DNA of 64,000 nucleotides, from contig NW_006500357.1 of NCBI RefSeq assembly GCF_000471905.2, forward strand, positions 536,869 through 600,868. Reading direction: 5' to 3'. The DNA comes from Amborella trichopoda (lineage: Eukaryota > Streptophyta > Magnoliopsida > Amborellales > Amborellaceae). Position 1 is the first letter of the stretch. Every line of letters begins with the position of its first letter. A program made the translations under genes and the position numbers. The notes under the pieces are model-generated. The model was not told where the DNA came from, ran no database searches, and worked only from the letters and a program-made list of their open reading frames with translations. Shown one piece after another: positions 37,901 to 46,490 of this stretch.

Positions 37901-39201
37901 CTCTTGGTTGCGGAGAGAGAACGAGAGACAGAGAGAGCAATTATGAGTTTTTGAACAACCAGATGTTTAGGCAGCCAGTCAGACACCTTGCCACCTAGGC
38001 ACTGCCTCTAGCTTTTTTATACACTGCGATTGTGAAGCAAGTTTTATAAAAGCAGCTCTGAAGACCAGCACAAGTTAAGCATACATCAGCTATCATTTTC
38101 CGGCAATAGTACATATCCATTCAAACGATTAATTTCACTTCTTAGTTAAAGATACACATATCATGATGTCTGCATTGGAGTTTGACATAAACCATAGATG
38201 TTTTTAACTTCTATTAAATGCGAAAGCAACACCATTCAATTATGGGTCCGTGAAAACGTCCAATTGAATTATGTGGCATGGTTAAATTTCTTTTTGGAAG
38301 TTCAAAAGGGAAACTCAATTCAAGGGAAAGGAAATAGAAAATAAGCAACAAAATTTAAGAGAAAAGACCATGGAAATAATAGAAATCAGGCAACATATGC
38401 ACTCAAAAAAATAATCGGAACTCAGATTATGTACCTGCTAGTAGTGGAAGTAGTATCCTTCTTGACTGGAGGTTCAATTTTCAGCAAGATGGAAGAATTT
38501 ATTTTGTCTACAAGCCTGGAAAAGTCTTTGTATAATTCGGCATAATTTGAAGATGTTGCATCATCGCGCACATAATCATTAACACTGCAAGTATTATAAA
38601 CATTCAACATGATTAACTCACTACTCCATCGTTCATGCACATAATCAATTAGTTATAACTAAAAAAAAATGAAAAAGAAAGAACAATTACTTGACTTCCA
38701 AGTTTAAGGGTTCTTTAGATTCATCTCCTATACGAAGCGCATCAACAACCAGCTTGTCTCCCATAGCTAAGCACTTAACCAAAACCAATTTATTCGATCC
38801 CTTCTCAGGCTTTGAATAGACATATCCATAACAATCCTCCAAATCATTCCATCCTTCAATTCCAACCTCTTCCTGCCCTAAAATTTTGCAAATAATATGG
38901 AAAATTGCACAGAGAGAGAGGAACCTTAATAAACTTACAAATGTAAAAAAGGAAAAGAAAAACACAGCGAAAAGTATATCTGATAACATGCAAAACAAGG
39001 GAAATTTTACAGGACAATTAGTGAAAACTCACCGTTAAATGAGGAAGGATCATCAGCGAAAACCCGGTTACCAGTAGCAATGAGAGAATAACCAGCGGCA
39101 ATAAATGAAGCATGAACTGCAAAGGCGACCTTGTCTTTAGGGTTTCGGAAAGTAGGACGCGAAGCCCTAATCACCGCCAACGCTGCACCTTCTGACGCCA
39201 T
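19990..39201 (-). CDS. PTRE1: PI31-type proteasome regulator, nine coding exons
   Basis: This encodes the plant homologue of proteasome inhibitor PI31 (PTRE1 in Arabidopsis), which binds the 20S core and modulates proteasome activity in cytosol and nucleus. Coding exons on the minus strand are 39201-39033, 38877-38691, 38584-38435, 30962-30882, 21764-21690, 21552-21518, 21442-21379, 20442-20365 and 20050-19990. All junctions are GT/AG, phases agree, and the total is 900 nt (299 aa). Residues 1 to about 160 form the FP/PI31 N-terminal domain, with [30 protein letters not shown] and [18 protein letters not shown]. Residues about 200-299 are the proline/glycine-rich C-domain, with [39 protein letters not shown] (259-275) and HPDLEHF (290-296). 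Length matches the family. The last residues are SPF rather than the GSDFI-type end I expect in plants. Introns 3 and 4 are about 7.5 and 9.1 kb and full of repeats. The start is the first ATG of exon 1; UTRs were not determined. Confidence 0.93.
21841..22052. repeat. 107-bp tandem duplication in PI31 intron 4
   Basis: Two near-identical copies (21841-21947 and 21948-22052) share AGGAGAAAATGAGGTCCACT and TTCAAGAAGAGTAACAGTTT. Few differences suggest a fairly recent event. Confidence 0.9.
22397..22550. repeat. 62-bp direct repeat around an RTE-like tail
   Basis: A 62-bp segment containing CTGAACAGTTCAACAACCA occurs at 22397-22459 and again at 22489-22550, a 92-bp period. Between the copies lies TCATCGTCATCATCATCATT, the kind of simple-repeat tail found at RTE 3' ends. 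Confidence 0.85.
22551..23615 (-). mobile_element. RTE-type LINE fragment, 3' half with reverse transcriptase
   Basis: The minus strand encodes the end of a plant RTE reverse transcriptase. The catalytic box FADDIILI is at about 23331-23308. The C-terminal region at 23070-22858 has [37 protein letters not shown] and [10 protein letters not shown]. The 3' end carries the family signature, reverse complement of AATTGGGGTCGGCTACACGA, next to a TGATGG-type tail. Frames are broken. It lies inside PI31 intron 4 in the same orientation as the gene. Confidence 0.85.
23628..23725 (-). mobile_element. RTE LINE 3'-terminal fragment
   Basis: CATCATCATCACCGTCAAAG followed by CCCAATTAATTGGGATCGGC repeats the 3' end seen at 22551 over about 95 bp. 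It is a severely 5'-truncated RTE copy in the same orientation, adjoining the longer fragment. Confidence 0.8.
23730..24060. repeat. GGAATC/GATTCC-rich degenerate sequence
   Basis: Many short words of the type GGAATC, GATTCC and TTGGAATC occur at irregular spacing. They reappear at 25430-25740 and 28490-28700. No coding potential is visible. Confidence 0.5.
24303..24705. repeat. Minisatellite of about 58 bp, roughly seven units
   Basis: Units contain CTAAATAATATAACATGAAA, GTAATGTGAGAATA and AACTTCAAGTCTTCAA. One unit is shortened by loss of the ATAATATAACATG part. Head-to-tail order, within PI31 intron 4. Confidence 0.85.
25430..25740. repeat. GAATCACGATTCC-type degenerate repeat
   Basis: GAATCACGATTC and variants such as GAATCTTGATTCC and AATCGCGATTCC recur at least eight times. 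Each is a short imperfect palindrome. It is in PI31 intron 4. Confidence 0.6.
25770..26400 (-). mobile_element. RTE-type LINE fragment, reverse transcriptase core
   Basis: The minus strand encodes [40 protein letters not shown] and [16 protein letters not shown] (26191-25973). The following catalytic box reads FANDIVLID, so the first Asp of the usual FADD is changed to Asn. This is the 5'-ward part of the domain whose 3' part is seen at 22551-23615, but from a different copy, because both contain the catalytic box. Confidence 0.85.
27120..27260. repeat. GACCC/GGACCTG-rich patch
   Basis: The words GGACCC, AGACCCG, GGACCTGGACCTG and GGTCCGAG cluster here. They are probably a short degenerate repeat within PI31 intron 4. 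No gene. Confidence 0.35.
28490..28700. repeat. GATTCC/GGATCC-rich degenerate sequence
   Basis: The words GATTCCA, GGTTCCAG, GGATCCC and GGAATCGAGATCCC recur, continuing the theme of 23730 and 25430. It is within intron 4. Confidence 0.45.
29580..29727 (+). other. Possible coding exon or gene relic opposite PI31 intron 4
   Basis: After a good 3' splice-like site (CTTTCTTTTTTAATCAG) the frame reads [20 protein letters not shown], then [20 protein letters not shown], then NFPSNCNL and a stop: 48 codons of protein-like composition. It looks like a last exon of a gene on the plus strand or a processed fragment. I do not recognise the family and found no convincing upstream exon. Confidence 0.3.
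30556..30627 (+). mobile_element. RTE LINE 3' tail, plus orientation
   Basis: GAGCCAACCCCAAGTTATTG followed by GGACAAGCTTTGATGATGAT is the usual RTE 3' end on the plus strand. Only about 70 bp remain. It is in PI31 intron 4 just before exon 4. Confidence 0.75.
31085..31345. repeat. Diverged duplication of about 90 bp in PI31 intron 3
   Basis: CCTTTTGGTGAGAATGGAGT and CAGAGAC(C/T)TCA(C/T)CAT appear at about 31160-31215 and again at about 31285-31340, each preceded by a GGATTTG(C/G)GCCCCTACC sequence. No gene. Confidence 0.7.
33108..33130. repeat. Poly-C run
   Basis: An almost pure C tract of about 20 bases sits in PI31 intron 3. A short GAGGGAGG run follows at 33410-33436. Confidence 0.9.
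33724..33889. repeat. 82-bp tandem duplication in PI31 intron 3
   Basis: Copies at 33724-33805 and 33806-33889 share GTGAGTATTTAGAGTAATAA and CTTTGTCCTCATATGA and differ at only a few positions. Confidence 0.92.
35940..36165 (+). mobile_element. Ty1/copia reverse transcriptase fragment
   Basis: The plus strand reads [20 protein letters not shown], then [20 protein letters not shown] and VILHG. This follows the copia RT N-terminal pattern (K.R.VAKG..Q..G.DY.ETF.PV....S.R..L...A...W......V..AFLHG). Downstream the frame shifts at the LHG(E/D)L.E.VYM position. It is a decayed relic in PI31 intron 3 on the opposite strand to the gene. Confidence 0.85.
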
Positions 39202-40700
39202 GGCTTCTTTTCCACTTTTTGATGTTCTTGTTTTTCCTTATGCAGAGCGTGAGCGTGTGCGTGAGCGTGGTCTCGAGTGCAAGTCGGTTTTAGATGCAGA
39301 TCTTTGGAACATCAAAGCCCTTGTCCACGCTACACGCAAAATGATGACTTGGCAATTACCACTACGTAAATATTGAGATCTCATTTCCTTTTCGATTGTC
39401 CGCTGAATTTTGGCCGTGTTTTTAGCCATTATTCTATGTTGGTTTTTTATCTTTTATCTTAAGGCGCGTTTTGTGTTTTCTTTTTTTTTCTTTTTTTTTT
39501 TTTGCAGAAAATAAAACTTGAAGATAACGTTCTTGATACTGTAGTGCGTTTAGCTACACGGGAAATGTTACAGCAAGGGAACCCAAGGAGAAAAAGTATT
39601 TTTTTTTAAAATAAAAAAATGAGAAAGTTTAAGCTCCTCGGAACTTAGGAACCCAAACCTTCCGAACGTTTTTGTTGATTTCTCTATCATTATTAGCTAT
39701 TTATAACATGATATATTATATAATATTTTATTATATATTAAATAATATATTTAATATACAAATTATATTTCAATAATATTTAATACATAATATATTTTAT
39801 TTCATATGTGGTCTTAGGTTTGTGACACCTCTAAAAAATAGGGTTTATGCAATTTTCATATCTAATCTTAAGACTCAACAAATATGATTTTACATTAGAA
39901 TGAAATAACAATGGTTTAAAAGGTGTGTCAATTGCTTTATTTTCTCTCTTGACGTTGTATTAAATTAGATTTTCAAGCAAGCTTATATCAAAAAGTTTTA
40001 TGTCAAAAGAAATGCTAACCTCAAAAGGAAACCTTAGATGTTCTAAATTAAATTAAAAGTATTACAATTTTTTGAGGAAAAACCTAAAAATTATGTTGAT
40101 AATAAAATAAATTCAGAGCAAAACCTAGAATACTCTACAATAATCCTAATATAAATAATTAATTTAATGATAAGCAGATATCATGATATTCCAAGGAAGA
40201 TTTTTCCTTGAATGATTATATCAATCACTTTGGGGTAAATCTGCAACATGTGCAATAGAATGAAATAAAAATTGTTTTGAATGACATTTTATAATATTAA
40301 AAACCCTATAAAACTCAATTACCTGCTTTGTACTCGTAAAAATGGTTTTTTTTGGTTCTTATGAAGGTTGTTATACTTTAAATTTTGAAACATCATCAGT
40401 TTTTTTCGTTAACAGCATCCAAAAAAAAACATCATTAGCTTTATTCTATCCTTCGGCTAAAAATCTTAAGAGATAGAAGAACCATTCTTGAATGTCAATG
40501 TTGCAACTTAAAGTGAAAAATGTTCTAGATCTTACATTAGAAAGCCATTTATTCAGCATGAGAAAGTTGTATAAGAGCAATAAAAAATTCCATTCTCCAT
40601 ACTACTCAACAGAAAGGTTGAAAATCAAAATTCAAACTGAAAAATTGATATTGAGAGAAAAAAATAGAGAAGCACATAATTTCACATAATATCCCAATCT
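39202..40700. other. PI31 upstream region, then AT-rich sequence
   Basis: 39202 to about 39480 includes the region just upstream of the PI31 start codon and probably its 5' UTR and promoter; no TATA box can be assigned confidently. From 39480 there are T-runs and then very AT-rich sequence, including TATATTATATAATATTTTAT near 39712. No gene was recognised. Confidence 0.5.
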
Positions 40701-40714
40701 TAGAGGAAACCCTA

Positions 40715-40965
40715 TTTAAAGATACTAATTTCAAATTATTCCCTAATATCATCCTTAATTTAAGAAGAATCAATTCAAGACTTGCTATAAAATAATTTTC
40801 TACAAAGGAAAGATCTGGACAAAAACTATCTCAATTTTAGAGCAACCAATATAAAAAATATCAATTTCAAATTAATGCCTAGTTTCAGAGGAATCAATTC
40901 AGGACTTGCTTATAAGTTATTTACTATAAAGAAAAATTTAGGTAAAATCTATATATAGAGATAAA
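40715..40965. repeat. Diverged tandem duplication of about 130 bp
   Basis: ACTAATTTCAAATTATTCCC, then GAATCAATTCAAGACTTGCT and TATAAAATAATTTTCTACAA (40725-40800) recur in altered form at about 40855-40930. AT-rich, non-coding. Confidence 0.65.
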
Positions 40966-41895
40966 TAGAGAAACTTATGTCAATTTTGATTATTGGAAGC
41001 CTCTTCCTGCTCAATAAATCATCAAAATTATCAATATGTTGCTCTTGATTTTGCAACAAAAAATTAAAAGCAAAAATAATGTTATTTATATGTAAAACTT
41101 TAAGGGCATGTTTGATAGCTAGAAAATAACAAAGATGGAACTTACGTGTTAATGTACCACTTGCATGAAAAAAATTTATATAAAGCTGCTACCATATGGG
41201 GCAGGATTGAAATAGGAAGTTGCTTCCTCAATCATCTTCTGTGATTGATAAGAAATGGTAAGGTAAATAAAGAACCTACCTATCATGTTCCCAAATGTTA
41301 AAAAAGTTCCCACTAAAAACGTTCCCAGCTTTGAATGTAAAAAAAATTTCCACTGAAAAGTTGGAACTTGAAAAGGGAAGTTTATAACAAAATTTTCCCT
41401 GATAAAATTGTGCCGTAGGGTTTACTCAGCCGCTCAGTCACCCCTCTCTTCGCAATCAGCCGCTCAGCAAAACAGCAGCTCCACTGCGAAAGTTTTCTCT
41501 TGCTCTCTCTTCCGAGTAAAGGCAGCCTCTCACCAGTACTATTGGCAGCCTTGCAACCTCAATAAGTACCGCTAATCAGTGAGGTCTTTGTTGATTTTGC
41601 ACTTTTTTTCTTCTTTTTTCTTGCTAATTTCGGATTTCTCTATTAGCAACATTGTTATCAGGATTTTTTTGGAGGAAACCCTATAAAAACATTTCTAGGG
41701 TTAAATCTACTTATTTTGTATAATTTCGTATGTTGAATGTAGTATTAAATTGGTTTAATAGTTTTCTATGTTGTAAATCGAGTTCTAAGGCAATGCAAAA
41801 GCTTTATTTCGTGATTTTTCTATGTTGTAGATCTAGATTCAGGGTTAACTGATTGTTTTGAGTGCTTGACATCAAGTTCCCTGACAATCTATCCG

Positions 41896-42033
41896 TATTA
41901 GAGTGCTTGTTGGTTGTCTGCATGATAAGATATTAGAGAGCTTGTTGGTTGTGTGCATGATAAGATATTAGAGAGCTTGTTGGTTGTGTGCATGATAAGA
42001 TATTAGAGAGCTTGTTGGTTGTCTGCATGATAA
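41896..42033. repeat. 35-bp tandem repeat, four units
   Basis: The unit contains ATTAGAGAGCTTGTTGGTTG and GTGCATGATAAGAT and starts at 41896, 41931, 41966 and 42001. The first unit has one or two differences; the last runs into AAAAAT. Confidence 0.93.
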
Positions 42034-42615
42034 AAATATGGATGCACAATCATTTGATAGTTTGGGTTCTTGTTGGAAACAGTATACTTCATTCCAGACT
42101 GCTGTAACTTTGATTAGCTTGATTCACTGTGAGATTGCTACATTAGCATCACCCTAGTTCATGCAAACCTTAAAATTTGTTATATTGTTTTTATTATGGA
42201 AACAATCCCATAAAAAATTGAAAAAATTGAATTAGAGCTCCAAGAATTCTCAACCCTCAAACTCAATTGTGGACAAATGCAAAAGATTTAAATCTTTTGG
42301 AGCTCCAAATCGAATGTTATTTAGAGGAGCCACTCCAAAAATAGTTTATTTGAAAAGAGGATTAGAAAAAAAAAAGACTTACTTGGTTCAGATTTTCAGA
42401 TTAGCTTGGGTAGTCCATCAAAAAAGTAGTTTGATTAGCTTGGGTAATTCATATTTTCCTGTATCTCTCTCCTTTACCTCTTCTCCTACTTGCTTAGTTC
42501 AAATCTCCGCAAAAAACCATATTCCCTTCTCTTAAACTCATTCTCCAATTCAACTGCAGATTGTTTTGGTAATGGGGTAAGGCTCGATCTCCTTACTCTT
42601 CACCAATCTGGACCC

Positions 42616-42789
42616 TTTATGGACTTTGAACACCACCGCTCTGATCCTTCACTCCCGAACCTATCAGACTATGAGACCACCATCCCCAACTTCTTCGAGT
42701 TCTGTGATACCAAGTACATGGACTATTGTCCATGCCATGACACCAAGAGAGAGAAGAAATTTGACACCCATATGCTATTTTTCAGAGAC
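42616..42789 (+). pseudogene. PMT-family (DUF248) methyltransferase fragment
   Basis: Within a 124-codon frame (42490-42864), residues 43-100 read FMDFEHH, then NFFEFCDTKYMDYCPCHDTK and REKKFDTHMLFFRD. This resembles the conserved start of the plant putative methyltransferases of pectin (DFE.HH ... EPCD..Y..Y.PC.D..R...F.R....YRERHCP). The two conserved Cys of the C...Y..Y.PC segment are present. The following RERHCP motif is lost: after FFRD the frame continues into unrelated sequence. The SAM-binding core is absent. It is probably one exon captured by the surrounding element. Confidence 0.6.
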
Positions 42790-44461
42790 TATTCGCATCA
42801 AATGAGTATTATTGGTTTTAGTTTTGTAGGACTTCTGTCAAGAAACTTTAGTTTCTGGGAATGATCATAGTCAAATTTGGAAATTGGAAGGTGGTTTCGG
42901 GTTCATAATGAATGAGGATTTGCTTTCAGTGCTCTTATTGAACACTGATTTCCGAAGTGATCAACTTTACTTTCATGGCTAATTAAAATGTTGTTTGTAG
43001 TTTGTCGTTTGTCGTTTTTCTATATTTCTTTTTAATTAATCCATGTTACATCCTTCTTTGAGAAATTGCTCTGATGTCGTTTGGATGACAATTCAATTTA
43101 TCCATTAACCTTTTCAATGCCCTTTAGAAAATTATGCTGAGTTATTCAGAAGGTTTTCTTCATTATGCTGCAAATTGTGGCAATACTCTATCATGAATAT
43201 TACCATGCTATCTGTTATTTATTGTAAGGATCTTCAGCTGTATTTGGTTTGAAAGAAACAATAAGATTGGCTGCAATGATTATGATGGCATCACATAGTT
43301 AGAATGATTTAGTCATTAAGGGGAAGGTGAAGTTATCGGGTGAGATGTTTTCATGCAACATGTGGGTGTAGAGAGAGAGCATTAGCTGGGGATGGACTTG
43401 ATGACAATATTCTGATTATGACATTTCATATGGGATGGCTCATAATGGAAGACATTGCTTTAACCGCAGATGAGACCTTGGGTCTCTTCTTATATGAGAT
43501 ATTTCCTTCTTCTGATACTTATCTATTTCTATGCTCTCTAGTCTATTCATTGCCCATTTAGCTCCTTACTGATTGTGTATACCTGCCATATTTTATGCAC
43601 CTTTTGCATGGGTTTTTATGAATGTGAATTTGAATTATAGACAACTTGAACTTAGAGAAACCTATGCTTGAAGAGTAGGCCCTTACTAATTATCTTGCTT
43701 TCTTTTATAGGATTTGATTAGATTTCTGTTATTATGCTCTCTTTTGTTATGCTTTATTTATGGTTCAATAGTACAGGGTGGTTATGTTAGTGGTTGCGCA
43801 TGTACATTTCCATCATCGTCTTTTTTTGCATCCTTGGGAACCTTTTGTGTGCGAAATGCTAAACAGTTCAGCATGTTGCATTGTGGTCAATGCATTCTTA
43901 TTCTGATCTTTTATGTTGAATTCTATGATGGATTTACTTTGTACAGTTTTGGCATATTCAACACATTGAGTTTCCTTAAGCTCTATATGACAATTTTTTG
44001 CATTGTTTCTCTTTAAAGTGACTAGACGATATAGATACGCATTCTCGTTGTTGTAGGACTTGGTTACTGGATTGTACTTTGAGCTTCCAATGATTACTAA
44101 AATTCATTGTGGTACTTTGTTCTGGCGTTCTTTGCATTCTCTATTTATGTTTGAGCTATAATGCCTTGTACTTTTTATTATTTATTTATGCTTAATATTT
44201 AGTGCCTTCTAGTTTAAATAAATCAACCTAACGAGGCATTATTATAACTGCTGAGCCACTGGAACCCTGTAGAGGAGGCCCAAGAACTTCTTTAACTTCT
44301 TAGGAGGTTATCAAACACAGAAACCAGGAACTTCTTTAACTTCCCAGGAGTTTATCGAATACAGAAACCAAGAACTTCTTACGGTAACTTATATCTTCTC
44401 AGCAAGGAGGAACTTCCGATTTATAGTTCATGAACTTGCTTCCAGTTATCAAACAGGCCCA

Positions 44462-46180
44462 TAATGTAGAACTATGGATGCCCCTAACATATCCATCGGA
44501 AAGGGTAGTTTTAATGTTGAAAAACCCTTTGATTGATCATCTCGACATCGAGATGTATGACTATGAAAACTTAAAAGATTTTAAGTCTCATAAATAGTGC
44601 ATGTTACAACATATTATCTACACCGTCCATTTTCAAGATTTTCATATGTTTATAGATCTACTTGATGTTAACTATTTTTTAAATTTAAACTTTTATAATT
44701 AGATATAAAAATAGATTTTGAGAAGAACTTTTTACATCACAATTATATACCATGATAAAATTTGAAGGTGCACCTTACCTCTACACCTATGGATGCATCC
44801 GTATGCAAACTTCACCCTTGATAAACACAGTAAGTTAAAGAGGTAACTTACTGGGAACCTCGAGGTACTGATAAAAACAAGTAAGTCAAAGAGGTAACTT
44901 ACTGGGAACCTCGCTGAAGGGTAAAAGTAAGTTACCCACCCCCGACTGCCCTCGCGAAGAAGAGGGTATTTGCTTGTCCCCGACTGCCGTAACCACAGAG
45001 CGGAGACCATCTTGCGCTTTCTCTTTGCGCCTATGAGCCTCCTCACAAAGGTATATCTCAGTTTTTTCTCTCTCCCCTAATTTTTTCTCCCTCTGTTTTT
45101 TTTCTCTATCCCATGGTTTTTTTGGTCTGATTTTTTCTCTAGGTTCCGAACATGGTGAAAATGGATCTAGGGTTTTTTTTTAATATTGTTTTGTGGTAAA
45201 TTGTTCTATGTAGGGAAAATTTCACAGTTCTCTCATTTTCCAATTCTTCTTTTCATCTGGTTTCTTCTACTACACAGGTGACAATCATAACCATTTGGTG
45301 TCCCCTTTTTTCTTTTTTTATCTTTTGTGACTGCTATCATCGGAAAATGAGATAATCAATGAGATTGCTTAAATTTGATTCATGGTTAGCTTATTTTTTT
45401 CTTCATTGATAGTTATTTTGTTGGTTTTGAAGAAAAGAAAGAAAAAAAATTGCAGTATTGCTTTCTTTTTTGCCATAGGTTAGATTAAGCTTACTTTTTA
45501 TTTTTCAATATCGAGCATAGGGTTTTATCTAACAATTGAGAATGTAGTTATAGAATCAGAGAACAAAAAAAAAACAACTTGTTATAGATTGACTGGAAAA
45601 TAACAACATTTTTCAGGGAAATCAGCAGGAAATTTGTTGAGTTTGTTGTGGAATTTTAGTTCAGGAAATGGTTGAAGAATCCAATATTCAATTTAATTAA
45701 TCCTGACTATTTGATGTATAGAATAGTTTTTCTAGGCAAAACAGAACAAATCATTGCCATGAAGTTTGAATGAGAGAAAATTGATTCTCTTTAATGATTG
45801 AGGTGAATTTTAGTTATGATTGTGATTGGCGTAATTGTGAAATATTTAAAGGTTTATTGCTTCTAAAGTTTGTATAACTCTTTCATATGACTGAACTATC
45901 CAAAAAAGAATGTCAATGTTGCTCACCATTATAATGTCAATGCTGCTCATCATTAAAATGTCAATGCTGCTCACTATTATACAGTTTATAGTATGTTATC
46001 AGTTGAAAACTGGCCCTTCATATAGCTGTATTGGACTTATTTTCCTCACAAATGAATATATCAATAGTAACATAGTTTTAGATGTTTGATGCGCTCTTTT
46101 GGTCTTTTCTAATGATGTTTGATAAACACATAATAATAATAATATAGTTATTCTGCCTGTGTGTGTAGACTACAGAGTAA
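44462..46180. other. Intergenic; possible upstream exon and MITE relative
   Basis: 44480-44740 shares ATCATCTCGACATCGAGATG and TTTTCAAGATTTTCA-type words with the interior of the MITE at 57479-57872. 44840-44930 contains a 60-bp direct repeat with AGAGGTAACTTACTGGGAAC. At about 44990-45053 a GC-richer stretch ends in AAG|GTATAT, a good splice donor. It could be a 5' UTR exon of the gene starting at 46491, with an acceptor-like CTGCACTGCAG at 46437-46447, but this is unproven. Confidence 0.4.
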
Positions 46181-46432
46181 GGCCTGTTATGTAACTGATT
46201 AAAGAGTATTTTGTCTGTGTATCCAGTGGATTATCAAAGATAGAGACCCATAACTTCTTTAACGTTCCAGCAAGTTATCAAACGCAGAAACCCAGAACTT
46301 CTTTAACATTCCAGCAGGTTATCAAACACAGAAACCCAGAACTTCTTATAGTAACTTCTTTATTGACAGCAAAGAAGAAGTTCCAATTTCCAGGGAATAT
46401 TTACCTTCCAGTTATCAAACACGCCCATATAC
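46181..46432. mobile_element. Small element with ends like 41103-44461
   Basis: The left end GGCCTGTTATGTAACTG and the right end CCAGTTATCAAACACGCCC are inverted repeats related to those of the larger element. The interior has three copies of a TTATCAAACACAGAAACCCA type unit, as in the right part of the larger element. It ends about 60 bp before the ATG at 46491, so it sits in the promoter or 5' UTR region of that gene. Confidence 0.65.
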
Positions 46433-46490
46433 TGAACTGCACTGCAGAATGAAATAATAAACCAAAAAAGAGGAGGCGCGGTTCCGAAAA

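Larger units (their letters stand above)
41103..44461. mobile_element. Transposon with PIF-like ends carrying a gene fragment
   Basis: The left end GGGCATGTTTGATAGCTAG and the right end CCAGTTATCAAACAGGCCC are inverted repeats. TAA flanks the left, and ATAA follows the right, which is consistent with a TAA target duplication if one terminal base differs. The subterminal right region has imperfect repeats of TTATCAAACACAGAAACC plus GAACTTCTTTAACTTC. The interior holds sequence that looks like captured 5' UTR (41410-41520) and a methyltransferase fragment (42616-42789). No transposase is present. It is best read as a non-autonomous gene-capturing element. Confidence 0.6.

Noticed and set aside
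39131-39376. 81-codon plus-strand frame
   Set aside because: It overlaps PI31 exon 1 and its upstream region in antisense; PI31 homology fixes the coding strand.
43340-44016. 73- and 100-codon frames inside the 41103-44461 element
   Set aside because: No recognisable motif. The second is hydrophobic T-rich sequence, common by chance in AT-rich DNA.
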